Of a DNA stretch of 12,718 nucleotides, positions 1-6,908 are shown in pieces. The stretch spans positions 1 through 12,718 of the forward strand of contig JAUVJE010000049.1 in NCBI GenBank assembly GCA_030592355.1. The letters are read 5' to 3'. The position numbers and the translations under genes were made by a program. How positions within the stretch are numbered: position 1 is the stretch's first letter; every line of letters begins with the position of its first letter. The notes under the pieces were generated by a model. The model had not been told where the DNA came from. It worked only from the letters and a program-made list of their open reading frames with translations, and made no database searches. The DNA comes from Clostridia bacterium (lineage in GTDB: Bacteria; Bacillota; Clostridia; DUPQ01).

Positions 1-521
1 ATTCCGTCGATTTTAATTATCTCGCCAAGAGGGGATACCCCATCAAATAGTTCATTTACCACAGCAGTCCCAAGAACGGCCACTTTCTGTCTGAATTCCA
101 TATCCAGATCAAGAATATACCGGCCGTCCTGAACATGCATGTCATTTATATCTGCGTAGTCGGGGCTTGTGCCTAAAACACTTGTCCCGCTTGCGTTTGT
201 AGTTTTATATTTAAGGGTGGACGAACCATAGACCGTTGGAGCCATTTGTGATATCAGCTCTGAATTTTCATCAGTGAATTCTTTAAATTCTTCGTAATCT
301 ACGTCCCTGTTGCTGCCACGTCCCGTAATACTGACTGTAAGTTTATTTGTGCCCAGGGATTCTATGGATTCCGTAATACTGGCTGTACTGCCCATTGCAA
401 AACCTGTCGCGGCAATTACAGCGCCAACACCGATTATTACTCCCAGCATTGTGAGAAAAGAACGTCCTTTGTTGCTGGTTATACTGCTTATAGCCATTTT
501 TAGTGATTGAAAAAAGCCCAT
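1..521 (-). CDS. MacB/FtsX-type ABC transporter permease, N-terminal part (cut by window start)
   Basis: This is the permease subunit of a MacB-like ABC efflux system. Only the first 173 codons are present; the rest lies beyond base 1. The start reads MGFFQSLKMAISSITSNKGR, a typical cytosolic N-terminal helix. One membrane segment follows at about residues 21-43 (FLTMLGVIIGVGAVIAATGF), and then an extracytoplasmic MacB_PCD-type domain begins, with motifs such as LGTNKLTVSI and VAVLGTAVVNELF. Family members are usually near 400 residues with four membrane helices, so three helices should lie outside the window. The ATG shares one base with the TAA stop of the ATPase gene (TAATG) and has GGAGGTG five bases upstream, which indicates translational coupling. 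It is third in the adaptor-ATPase-permease operon. The substrate cannot be deduced; antimicrobial peptides or other amphipathic compounds are typical for the family. Confidence 0.93.
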   Translation of the reverse strand, partial: MGFFQSLKMAISSITSNKGRSFLTMLGVIIGVGAVIAATGFAMGSTASITESIESLGTNKLTVSITGRGSNRDVDYEEFKEFTDENSELISQMAPTVYGSSTLKYKTTNASGTSVLGTSPDYADINDMHVQDGRYILDLDMEFRQKVAVLGTAVVNELFDGVSPLGEIIKIDG

Positions 522-1207
522 TATCTCACCTCCGAATCCTGTATGATTTTTCCATCCATAATTTCTATTGTCCGTTTAGCCTTATGGGCCAGTAAATTGT
601 CATGTGTAATCAGAATAATTGTGTTTCCCTGATCGTTAATTTTATCCAGCATATCCAGAATCTCCTTCCCGGTATGGGAATCAAGATTTCCCGTGGGTTC
701 GTCGGCAAGAATCAACGGCGGATTACCCGCCAAAGCCCGTGCGACGGCAACCCTTTGCTGTTGTCCTCCGCTGAGTTCGGTAGGTCTGTGGTACAAGCGG
801 TCACTCAAACCAACCCTATCAAGGGCTTCCAGCGCGTGTTTCTTCCTTGCCTTATGGGAAAACCCTCTGTATATCAGGGGTAATTCTACATTTTCCAGTG
901 CCGTGAACTTCGGCAGCAGATTGAAGCCCTGGAAGACAAAACCGATTTTTTCGCTTCTGATCGCTGCAAGGGCGTTGTCGCTTAAACCTGCGACATCCAT
1001 ACCATCAATGTGGTACAAGCCGGAATCAGGGACATCAAGACAACCCAGCATATTCATAAGGGTGGATTTCCCGCTTCCCGACGGACCGACGATTGATACA
1101 AATTCACCATTCTTAATGGTCAGGTCGATTCCGTCAAGCGCTCTTACTATGTTGCTTCCCATAACGTATGTTTTTGTCATATCTTTTATATCGATTAAGA
1201 AAGCCAT
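521..1207 (-). CDS. ABC transporter ATP-binding protein, MacB/LolD type
   Basis: This 228-residue cytosolic ATPase powers the adjacent permease. All nucleotide-binding motifs are intact: Walker A GPSGSGKST (41-49), Q-loop Gln93, signature LSGGQ (145-149), Walker B LILADE (165-170), D-loop NLDS (174-177) and H-loop His202. The sequence LADEPTGNLDS is typical of the MacB/LolD/FtsE branch of mechanotransmission-type exporters, in which ATP hydrolysis moves the extracytoplasmic part rather than pumping through a channel. The length is normal for the family. The start has AGGAGG about seven bases upstream, inside the end of the adaptor gene; only two bases separate the adaptor stop from this ATG. 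The stop overlaps the permease start by one base, so the three genes are almost certainly co-transcribed and coupled. Confidence 0.96.
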   Translation of the reverse strand: MAFLIDIKDMTKTYVMGSNIVRALDGIDLTIKNGEFVSIVGPSGSGKSTLMNMLGCLDVPDSGLYHIDGMDVAGLSDNALAAIRSEKIGFVFQGFNLLPKFTALENVELPLIYRGFSHKARKKHALEALDRVGLSDRLYHRPTELSGGQQQRVAVARALAGNPPLILADEPTGNLDSHTGKEILDMLDKINDQGNTIILITHDNLLAHKAKRTIEIMDGKIIQDSEVR

Positions 1208-1209
1208 TA

Positions 1210-3372
1210 TTATTTTCCTCCTGTTGGAGGTATTCCTGAGCCCCTTCCGCCGCCGGTTCCGGGAATTGTCATTAATTTACTGGCATCAGGAGCGGCAGAT
1301 GTTGTTGCAGCGGATGTATAAATCGGAGGCAATACGATTTTTTGGCCAACAGTCAGACCGGTAAGTATCTCGATGCTGGTTTCATTATAAATACCTGTTG
1401 TTACCTCGACAAGGTGTGCTCCCGCATAATAGTCTTCCATTGAAGAAACAGTTTCGCCTGTGGTTCCCGGTGCAGGCTGACCCTGGACATCTTCAATTGT
1501 CATTCCCTTTTCGGCAAGCCGTGCCTTCAGAGCAGTTATTTCTTCTGCCGTCATACTGTCTAAATCAAAATTGCCGCCGCCCTTGCCGCCTGTTCTTTCC
1601 GCGGTTCCGTCATCTGCGGTTTTTTCTGTGTCAGTATTTATATTTGCCTTTACATCTGTATCGGAGACGATTGAGTCATCAACATATACATAACTTATGC
1701 CATTTCGCATTACAACAGCTTCTATTGGGATATATAAAGTATCATCACTCCTGCTGGTGTAAATTGTTGCGGTGGCATTCATGCTCAGCCTCAGTCCTTC
1801 TACAGGTTCTGTGAGAGTTACGGTAACATCATATGTAGTTACGCCGCCCTGGGAATTTCCTTCGAGTGCAATTGCTGTAACTATTGCCGCAACCGGTGTT
1901 TTTTCAGTATCCAGCAAAGCATCTATAACGACAATTGCCTCAAGGCCTTCTTTGATTTCCGCGATATCCAATTCATCGATTGCAAGTTGCATTTCCGGAT
2001 TATCCATGCTGACAAGGGTAAAAAGCGTAACATTTGTGTTTACTGTATCACCTTCGTTAACTCCGATGTTTGTTACTATTCCATTAAAATCGGCGGTTAC
2101 AACGGCATCTTCGTATTCTTCCCTGGCATCATCAATATCTGCTTCAATTTCGACTATGTCTTCTAAAAGCGACTCAATATCGTCATTAAAGTCTGCTATA
2201 TCTTCGTAATATGTATCAATATTTTCATAGTATATTTCGATACTATCGTTTAAAGAGTCTATTTGATTGTTCAGGGATTCTATCTGGTTGCTAAGGTTAT
2301 CAGCGGTATTATCAATGGATGCCCCGTCGATAACAGCAACAAGGTTGCCTTCTTCTACGGATTGTTTTTCGATTAGGAAAAGTTCTAATATCTCGCCGGG
2401 TACTTCAGCTGTTATTTTTTCTGTATCTGAAAAATACGGTCTTGTATCAGTATTACAGTAGTAAGACTTTTCATCCGTCCGGATTATTGCGGTAACCATG
2501 CCATTGGCAGGCAATGAAATGTCAGGGCTGAATGCTATAACGACATCAACCAATTCATTGCCGAACCGATCTTTGTAGGTGTAATCCGCATATGAAATAA
2601 TTTCTCCGGGTATTTTATCGTTTCTGTAATCTACGACGACTTCCTGGATTTCACCGGTTAGGAAGTCAACTGAAAAAGGCATCTCGACTTCATATGAAAG
2701 GGTATCGGTAACAGTGGCGAAAATACTGTTTGTATTTATTGTATCTCCTACACTCACCATAATATCAAAGACAGTTCCGCTGATGGGCGCATACATATAT
2801 AGGTCGGCCCGCAGACCTTCAGTATCTTCTGCTTCATCTTCAAGGTCGGCGATGCTTGATTCAATTTCGTCAATCTCGTCTTTTTTGTCGGATATATCTT
2901 CCCTGCGGTCGTCAATTGCATCATATCTATCTACAATCATATCCTGTTTGTCTTCAATCTGACCTTGTTTGCCTTCAATTTGATCTTCAGAAGCCTGTAT
3001 AGCGCTGTCTGTAGAGGAAGAATCAAGAACCATTATGGTATCGCCGGCAACAACATAGTCGCCGTCTTCAACTTGTATCTCTACAATTTCACTTGCCTTT
3101 TCAGGCCTGTAAGCCTTCTTGTCGGATGATTCGAGTGGACCCGAGGCACCGATGGTTTTTACAATATCACCCTGTACAACAACGGCTGTCCTCTTTTGCA
3201 GAGTGGTTCCCGCGTCATCATTGGTATTCAGTAATCTAGGTATGAAAATAATGCCGCATACTACAAGTGCGGCGACTATTGCCAATGATATTGACAGTCT
3301 TATTATCTTTTTCTTTCTCTTTTTTGGAATTGATTTATCAATTTTGGAATTTAGTTTTTCCTTTTTGGACAC
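1210..3372 (-). CDS. Membrane fusion (HlyD/MacA-type) efflux adaptor with duplicated lipoyl-hairpin module
   Basis: This 720-residue adaptor is the first gene of the efflux operon. It has a lysine-rich cytosolic tail and one membrane anchor at 24-47. Module 1 is a half-lipoyl (93-119), an acidic coiled-coil (about 121-190) and the second half-lipoyl (193-222), followed by a beta-barrel-like region (225-300). Module 2 repeats the plan: half-lipoyl (319-351), coiled-coil (355-422), half-lipoyl (425-454), beta-barrel (458-540). The halves are recognisably related, for example GDTINTN at 209-215 and GDTVNTN at 441-447. A membrane-proximal domain (545-566 and 650-683) is split by a Gly/Asp/Thr-rich insert, and the tail is Gly/Pro-rich. 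MacA-type adaptors have about 370 residues and one hairpin, so this one is roughly double. The start is GTG with GGAGG seven to eight bases upstream. No outer-membrane channel gene is present, as expected in a Gram-positive. Confidence 0.93.
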   Translation of the reverse strand: MSKKEKLNSKIDKSIPKKRKKKIIRLSISLAIVAALVVCGIIFIPRLLNTNDDAGTTLQKRTAVVVQGDIVKTIGASGPLESSDKKAYRPEKASEIVEIQVEDGDYVVAGDTIMVLDSSSTDSAIQASEDQIEGKQGQIEDKQDMIVDRYDAIDDRREDISDKKDEIDEIESSIADLEDEAEDTEGLRADLYMYAPISGTVFDIMVSVGDTINTNSIFATVTDTLSYEVEMPFSVDFLTGEIQEVVVDYRNDKIPGEIISYADYTYKDRFGNELVDVVIAFSPDISLPANGMVTAIIRTDEKSYYCNTDTRPYFSDTEKITAEVPGEILELFLIEKQSVEEGNLVAVIDGASIDNTADNLSNQIESLNNQIDSLNDSIEIYYENIDTYYEDIADFNDDIESLLEDIVEIEADIDDAREEYEDAVVTADFNGIVTNIGVNEGDTVNTNVTLFTLVSMDNPEMQLAIDELDIAEIKEGLEAIVVIDALLDTEKTPVAAIVTAIALEGNSQGGVTTYDVTVTLTEPVEGLRLSMNATATIYTSRSDDTLYIPIEAVVMRNGISYVYVDDSIVSDTDVKANINTDTEKTADDGTAERTGGKGGGNFDLDSMTAEEITALKARLAEKGMTIEDVQGQPAPGTTGETVSSMEDYYAGAHLVEVTTGIYNETSIEILTGLTVGQKIVLPPIYTSAATTSAAPDASKLMTIPGTGGGRGSGIPPTGGK

Positions 3373-3396
3373 GATGAATCCCTCCAGTAATTTTAT

Positions 3397-3441
3397 TTTA
3401 TAATCTCAGTATGAGTATGCAACCTTAAAAACACCTTAAAA
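3397..3441 (-). promoter_or_regulatory. Candidate activator-dependent promoter and response-regulator site for the efflux operon
   Basis: Reading the minus strand, TATAAA (3397-3402) is a fair -10 for the adaptor gene, but the -35 position (about 3420-3425, AGGTTG) is poor. Immediately upstream and overlapping it is an exact 9-base direct repeat, ACCTTAAAA on the plus strand, at 3422-3430 and 3433-3441, with an 11-base period. OmpR/PhoB-family regulators bind direct repeats with about one helical turn of spacing, and class II activators overlap a weak -35. I infer, without proof, that the adjacent response regulator binds here. The remaining part of the divergent region (3442-3541) is AT-rich. 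A weak plus-strand promoter (TTGCTA at 3461-3466, TAAGAT at 3483-3488) is possible for the regulator gene. Confidence 0.5.
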
Positions 3442-3541
3442 TAATCAAGTTTCATAGGATTTGCTAAAATGGATTTTTCTGATAAGATATTTTTATGTTG
3501 AATTTACTATATTAACTCAATATTTACGTTTGGAGAAAAAC

Positions 3542-4222
3542 ATGCGGTTATTATTGGTTGAAGATGAAGAAAGACTTGCTGATGCCCTTTCCCATATATT
3601 GAAAAAACACGGTTATGAAACCGATGTGTCGTATAACGGCGAGGACGGCCTGGATAACGCCCTTTCAGGAATTTATGATGTAATAATACTTGACAGGATG
3701 CTTCCGGGAATGTCCGGTATGGAAATAATTAAGGAAATCAGAAAAGAGGGCATCGGAACGCCGGTCATATTCCTGACAGCCATCGACGGAATCTCAGAAA
3801 GAGTAAAAGGGCTTGATTCAGGCGCCGATGATTATCTGGCAAAACCTTTTTCAACCGAGGAACTGCTTGCCCGAATCAGAGCCCTGCTCAGGAGAAAAGA
3901 TAAAGATGTTCAGACAGGTTCGGATATGGTTGTAGGCAATATCAGGTATAAGCCGGGATTACTTACGGTTTTCTGTGAAAACCGGGAAATCAAACTGACA
4001 TTCAAAGAGGCGCAGTTGTTTGAGTTTTTATTATTAAACAAAGACAATACCCTGTCCAAAGACAGGCTTTTTGATAAGGTGTGGGGATTTAACACGGATT
4101 CTGATGTAACCATTGTAGAAATATATATACACCATCTTCGCAAAAAAGTATCATGTGAGAATTCAGGCATAACTATAGAAACCATCAGGGGAGTGGGTTA
4201 CAGACTCAAAGAGGTGAAATAA
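3542..4222 (+). CDS. OmpR/PhoB-family response regulator
   Basis: This 226-residue cytosolic DNA-binding regulator is phosphorylated by the kinase encoded next. The receiver domain (1-118) has the acidic pair E7/D8, phospho-acceptor Asp51 in ILDRMLPGMSG, Thr79 and Lys101 in the KPF motif. The C-terminal winged helix (about 128-224) ends with the usual IETIRGVGYRL. The start is the ATG at 3542, with GGAG six bases upstream and MRLLLVEDEE as a normal receiver N-terminus; an open frame continues upstream to 3461 but has no ribosome site and would add an unlikely hydrophobic extension. The stop TAA shares its last base with the kinase ATG. The gene is divergent from the efflux operon, which is its probable target along with its own promoter. 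Confidence 0.96.
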   Translation: MRLLLVEDEERLADALSHILKKHGYETDVSYNGEDGLDNALSGIYDVIILDRMLPGMSGMEIIKEIRKEGIGTPVIFLTAIDGISERVKGLDSGADDYLAKPFSTEELLARIRALLRRKDKDVQTGSDMVVGNIRYKPGLLTVFCENREIKLTFKEAQLFEFLLLNKDNTLSKDRLFDKVWGFNTDSDVTIVEIYIHHLRKKVSCENSGITIETIRGVGYRLKEVK

Positions 4223-5451
4223 TGTTTCGTAAACTGCAGATAAAAATGGTTCTGCTGAACCTGGGGGTGGTAACGATGATAATCATTACCATAATGGCCC
4301 TTACCTCCTATTCTTCCATGAGTATTATGAGAAGGAAAGCCGAAGATGTAAAAAACAAGATTGAAGAAACCGGCATGTATTATACAAAAGGACCGGGGAA
4401 TTACTATAATGCCCCTATCCTTGGAAACAAGATGATTCCGGTTCCCGTTGATTCCGCCGGCCGGTTGATTTTAAATGAGCAATTTCCGGGGTCGGGGACA
4501 GGGGAAAATAATTACAGGCAGGATTTATTCGAATTGATAGATGACGATATGCCGGATATGAAGTACATAAGGCATGAGGAAAGAACGTTCTTTACATTTA
4601 ATATTTCCAGCAGCGATATAACTTACTATTTCTTCATAGATGCGACCCAGGAGAGGGAACTGAACAAGCAGATAATGAAAAACACTGTTTTCATCGGACT
4701 GATTGCTTTGGTTATGATAATCATCTCCAGTATTTTCCTGACCCAAAGGGCTTTGATTCCCGTTGCCAGGGCCTGGAATAAGCAGCGGCGGTTCATATCC
4801 GACGCATCCCATGAACTCAGGACCCCTGTAGCAATCATTAAAACCAACATGGAAGTGGTGGGGGAAAATGACAAAGCTACCATAGGAGAGCAGCGCAAGT
4901 GGGTTGATAATGTTATTGCAGAGACGGAGCGGATGGCAAACCTGATTGAAAATCTGCTGTTCCTGTCAAAAAAAGATTTAACTAAAAAAGAGAAATTGGT
5001 CTCGGAAACTGAAATGAACAGCGAAGTTGAAAAAGCGGCCGATAAGCTTGAAGCGATTGCAGCTAAAAAAGGGCTGGCTATTAAAACTGACTGCCAGAAT
5101 GTAAAAGTACATGTCCCGGCCATTGAAATTAACAGACTTGCTGTTATTCTGATTGAAAATGCAATCAAATACACCGATACCGGAACAATTGAAGTCAAAA
5201 CTTATACGGAAGACGGAAACTCCATACTGCAGGTTAAGGACAGCGGCAAGGGAATGGGTAAAAATGATTTGAGTAAAATTTTTGAAAGATTTTTTAGGAT
5301 TGACAGTGCCAGAAGTCGAAAAATAGGCGGGTATGGACTTGGATTGTCCATTGCGAAGAGCATATGCGATAGCTATAATGGTGAAATAAGCGTTCAGTCG
5401 GAGCCGGGAGAAGGAAGTGTTTTTAAAGTGGTGTTTCCGGCCATTAAATAG
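4222..5451 (+). CDS. Sensor histidine kinase, two membrane helices, no HAMP
   Basis: This 409-residue membrane kinase is the partner of the upstream response regulator. Membrane helices lie at about 10-30 and 154-173 and enclose an extracytoplasmic sensor region of about 120 residues that is rich in Tyr and acidic residues and has no domain I recognise. The phospho-acceptor is His197 in the H-box FISDASHELRTP. The ATP-binding domain has the N-box (Asn313 in ENAIKY), G1 DSGKGM (340-345), F-box IFERFFR and G2 GGYGLGLS (369-376). The second membrane helix runs almost directly into the H-box, so a HAMP linker is absent, as in several small Gram-positive kinases of the CiaH kind. The ATG overlaps the regulator stop (TAATG) with GAGGTG five bases upstream. 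The signal sensed is unknown; linkage to a MacAB-like exporter suggests a cell-envelope or peptide stress. Confidence 0.95.
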   Translation: MFRKLQIKMVLLNLGVVTMIIITIMALTSYSSMSIMRRKAEDVKNKIEETGMYYTKGPGNYYNAPILGNKMIPVPVDSAGRLILNEQFPGSGTGENNYRQDLFELIDDDMPDMKYIRHEERTFFTFNISSSDITYYFFIDATQERELNKQIMKNTVFIGLIALVMIIISSIFLTQRALIPVARAWNKQRRFISDASHELRTPVAIIKTNMEVVGENDKATIGEQRKWVDNVIAETERMANLIENLLFLSKKDLTKKEKLVSETEMNSEVEKAADKLEAIAAKKGLAIKTDCQNVKVHVPAIEINRLAVILIENAIKYTDTGTIEVKTYTEDGNSILQVKDSGKGMGKNDLSKIFERFFRIDSARSRKIGGYGLGLSIAKSICDSYNGEISVQSEPGEGSVFKVVFPAIK

Positions 5452-5464
5452 CATAAGGAGTTTT

Positions 5465-6403
5465 ATGAGAAAAGAAAGAGTCACAATGTTTCAGGCAGGA
5501 ATAGTTTTTACAGTATCCCTGATGTTGTTCCTGTTGGTTTCGTTTATCAATCCATTTGAAAATTTTTATATCGCCGGAACCTTGGGTGAAGTAATCCCCA
5601 TATTGCTGCCAACCCTCGCGGCGCTGATAATAATGCGAAAAAGTTTCCGGCTCAACTTGAAGTTAAGCGGATTTTCACCGATTAACGGCATACTGATTCT
5701 CTTTGCAACTTTATTTGCGATGCCGCTGAGCATGGCGTTGAATGCATTTAACATGTGGGTGGTGCGGGTTATACTCGGCCATAATATTGATGTTGATATA
5801 CCGATTCCCGAAAGCGGATGGGAGCTTTTCTTAAGCATACTTGTTATCGGAGTGGTTGCGGCTGTCTGCGAAGAGGTTCTTTTCAGAGGATTGCTTCAAA
5901 CCAGCTTTGAAAAACTTGGGAAAGCCGGTATGTTCCTGCTGGTATCGTTGCTTTTCACTGCGTTCCATTTCAGTATCGAACAATTTATGGGGTTGTTCGT
6001 ATTATCCCTGCTGATAACATATATAGTGTATAGAACTAATTCGCTTTATGCCGGTATACTAGCGCACTTTACCAATAATGCAGCGGCAATGCTCCTGTCT
6101 TTCCTTGCGGCAAAAATTCCGGAATCCGTAATGTTGGAAAGCGAAGCGGCTTCATTGGGATTTCCCCTGTGGATTCAGATAATCATGCTGGCGGCAGTCG
6201 TACTGGGTACTGCTGCGGTTGCCATAACGTTGCTCAATATTTTTCACAGAAGGACAAAAAAGACAAAGACGGGAATACCTGTCGAACCGGAATTTAAAGC
6301 GGGGGATATATTGACATTCATACCTGCCGCACTGATAATGGCCGCGGTGTTCGTAATTGTAATACTGGGATATGTAATGATGCCCATTTTAAAGACATTG
6401 TGA
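5465..6403 (+). CDS. CPBP-family intramembrane metalloprotease (CAAX protease / bacteriocin-processing type)
   Basis: This 312-residue polytopic membrane protein carries all three conserved CPBP (Abi) motifs: EEVLFR with Glu136, Glu137 and Arg141; FTAFH with Phe164 and His168; and HFTNN with His201 and Asn205. These Glu/His/Asn residues form the presumed metal site of this glutamate-type intramembrane protease family (Rce1-related). Roughly eight hydrophobic stretches are visible, the last at 283-306. A charged cytosolic-looking stretch (261-281) precedes it. I chose the ATG at 5465 because AAGGAG lies four bases upstream; an in-frame ATG at 5486 is an alternative with a weaker site. It starts 13 bases after the kinase stop, so it is probably the third gene of the regulator-kinase operon. 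Family members act in bacteriocin maturation or immunity and in regulated proteolysis; which applies here cannot be told. Confidence 0.92.
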   Translation: MRKERVTMFQAGIVFTVSLMLFLLVSFINPFENFYIAGTLGEVIPILLPTLAALIIMRKSFRLNLKLSGFSPINGILILFATLFAMPLSMALNAFNMWVVRVILGHNIDVDIPIPESGWELFLSILVIGVVAAVCEEVLFRGLLQTSFEKLGKAGMFLLVSLLFTAFHFSIEQFMGLFVLSLLITYIVYRTNSLYAGILAHFTNNAAAMLLSFLAAKIPESVMLESEAASLGFPLWIQIIMLAAVVLGTAAVAITLLNIFHRRTKKTKTGIPVEPEFKAGDILTFIPAALIMAAVFVIVILGYVMMPILKTL

Positions 6404-6420
6404 TGATGCTGTTTTAAATT

Positions 6421-6457
6421 ACCGCCATAGAAACTATACTGCATCGGGGACGGCGGT
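6421..6457. terminator. Weak stem-loop between convergent genes
   Basis: A 6-base perfect inverted repeat, ACCGCC (6421-6426) and GGCGGT (6452-6457), with a 25-base loop lies between the CPBP stop (6403) and the stop of the convergent small gene (6460). A short T-rich run follows on the plus strand (about 6458-6470). The position suits a terminator for the regulator-kinase-CPBP operon, but the loop is long and the T tract is broken, so this is only a candidate. Confidence 0.3.
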
Positions 6458-6459
6458 GT

Positions 6460-6723
6460 TTACATTTTTGATATATACCATTTGCAGGTGGCTATTTCGT
6501 ATTTCATCTCGTATACTTTTTCAATATCTCCGATAAGACTCTGAACTTTGTAAACCAGCATGCGGTTGCCGGCGATTTTTTGTTCATCCCGGATAAGCAC
6601 CCTGTCAATTTTAACAACGATAGTGCCGCCTCTTCCGTCAGGCATACGGAATTTGAGGGGTGAAATTGTTCCGTCCCTGGTGCTGATGCATATCATATCC
6701 ACATTTTTCATGAGCATTTTCAT
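6460..6723 (-). CDS. Conserved-looking 87-residue protein of unknown function under an SOS promoter
   Basis: I do not recognise a characterised family. The protein (N-terminus MKMLMKNVDMICISTRDGTI) has no signal peptide or membrane helix. Alternating hydrophobic/polar stretches (DMICIST, TIVVKIDRVLI, MLVYKVQSLI, KVYEMKYEI, CKWYISKM) suggest a small all-beta cytosolic fold. Coding support is good: GGAGG at 6734-6738, a near-consensus promoter, clean start and stop codons, and a composition like a real protein. The ribosome site is 10 bases from the ATG, slightly long; later in-frame ATGs are farther away and less likely. It is monocistronic and converges on the CPBP gene. Because its promoter carries a perfect LexA box, I infer that it is induced by DNA damage. 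Its job (repair accessory, checkpoint or other) cannot be told from sequence. Confidence 0.8.
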   Translation of the reverse strand: MKMLMKNVDMICISTRDGTISPLKFRMPDGRGGTIVVKIDRVLIRDEQKIAGNRMLVYKVQSLIGDIEKVYEMKYEIATCKWYISKM

Positions 6724-6746
6724 ACCGCTGTATCCTCCGTAGATAT

Positions 6747-6775
6747 ATTATACCGAACATATGTTCGGGTGTAAA
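6747..6775 (-). promoter_or_regulatory. Sigma-A promoter of the 87-residue gene
   Basis: On the minus strand, -35 TTTACA (6770-6775) and a perfect -10 TATAAT (6747-6752) are separated by exactly 17 bases. Transcription should begin near 6740, giving a leader of about 17 bases with GGAGG at 6734-6738. The -35 matches five of six consensus bases. This is one of the best promoters in the window. Confidence 0.85.
6753..6768. promoter_or_regulatory. LexA (SOS) box inside the promoter spacer
   Basis: CCGAACATATGTTCGG is a perfect 16-base palindrome that contains CGAACATATGTTCG, an exact fit to the Gram-positive LexA/DinR operator pattern CGAAC-N4-GTTCG. It occupies all but one base of the 17-base spacer between -35 and -10, so bound LexA would directly block RNA polymerase. 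The motif match is seen in the sequence; LexA control is inferred. Confidence 0.87.
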
Positions 6776-6810
6776 GCCAAAAAAAACCGGAAATGCCAAA
6801 AATAGCACAT

Positions 6811-6873
6811 CGACTCTCTGACCCTGGGTCAAGTAGCTGATTTTCAACTCTCTGACCTAGGGTCAGAGAGTCG
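6811..6873. repeat. Palindromic repeat cluster upstream of the URO-D-like gene
   Basis: Two direct copies of a 19-base unit, ACTCTCTGACCCTGGGTCA (6813-6831) and ACTCTCTGACCTAGGGTCA (6847-6865), differ at two bases; each contains an inner palindrome of TGACC-type arms. The second copy extends into a hairpin with 11-base arms and a 3-base loop (6847-6871). In addition the first arm CGACTCTCTGACCC (6811-6824) is the exact complement of GGGTCAGAGAGTCG (6860-6873), so two alternative folds are possible. The cluster ends seven bases before the extended -10 of the next gene. It could be an operator, a REP-like element or a remnant of a small mobile repeat. Confidence 0.85.
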
Positions 6874-6879
6874 AAAACG

Positions 6880-6888
6880 TGATATAAT
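6880..6888 (+). promoter_or_regulatory. Extended -10 promoter of the URO-D-like gene
   Basis: TGATATAAT (6880-6888) combines a perfect TATAAT with the extended -10 TG. The expected start is near 6895, only a few bases before GGAGG (6898-6902). No good -35 exists at 17 bases; that position (about 6860-6865) falls in the right arm of the adjacent hairpin. The promoter may therefore rely on the extended -10 alone or on a factor bound to the repeats. Confidence 0.65.
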
Positions 6889-6908
6889 TTTTGTGTCGGA
6901 GGTGTTAT

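Noticed and set aside
693..1364. 223-codon plus-strand open frame opposite the ABC ATPase gene
   Set aside because: It is antisense to a gene with all ABC motifs, has no ribosome site, and its peptide resembles no protein family; it reflects codon bias on the other strand.
1772..2209. Ser/Thr-rich plus-strand frame opposite the adaptor gene
   Set aside because: The Ser-rich composition is the complement of the Asp/Glu/Ile-rich coiled-coil codons on the real strand; there are no start signals.
3461..3541. Extended start for the response regulator
   Set aside because: The upstream codons give a hydrophobic 27-residue extension with no ribosome site; the ATG at 3542 has GGAG and the usual receiver start.
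3373..3541. Small RNA or leader peptide between adaptor and regulator genes
   Set aside because: No strong hairpin with a T run and no short frame with a ribosome site is visible; only the direct repeat and weak promoters are supportable.
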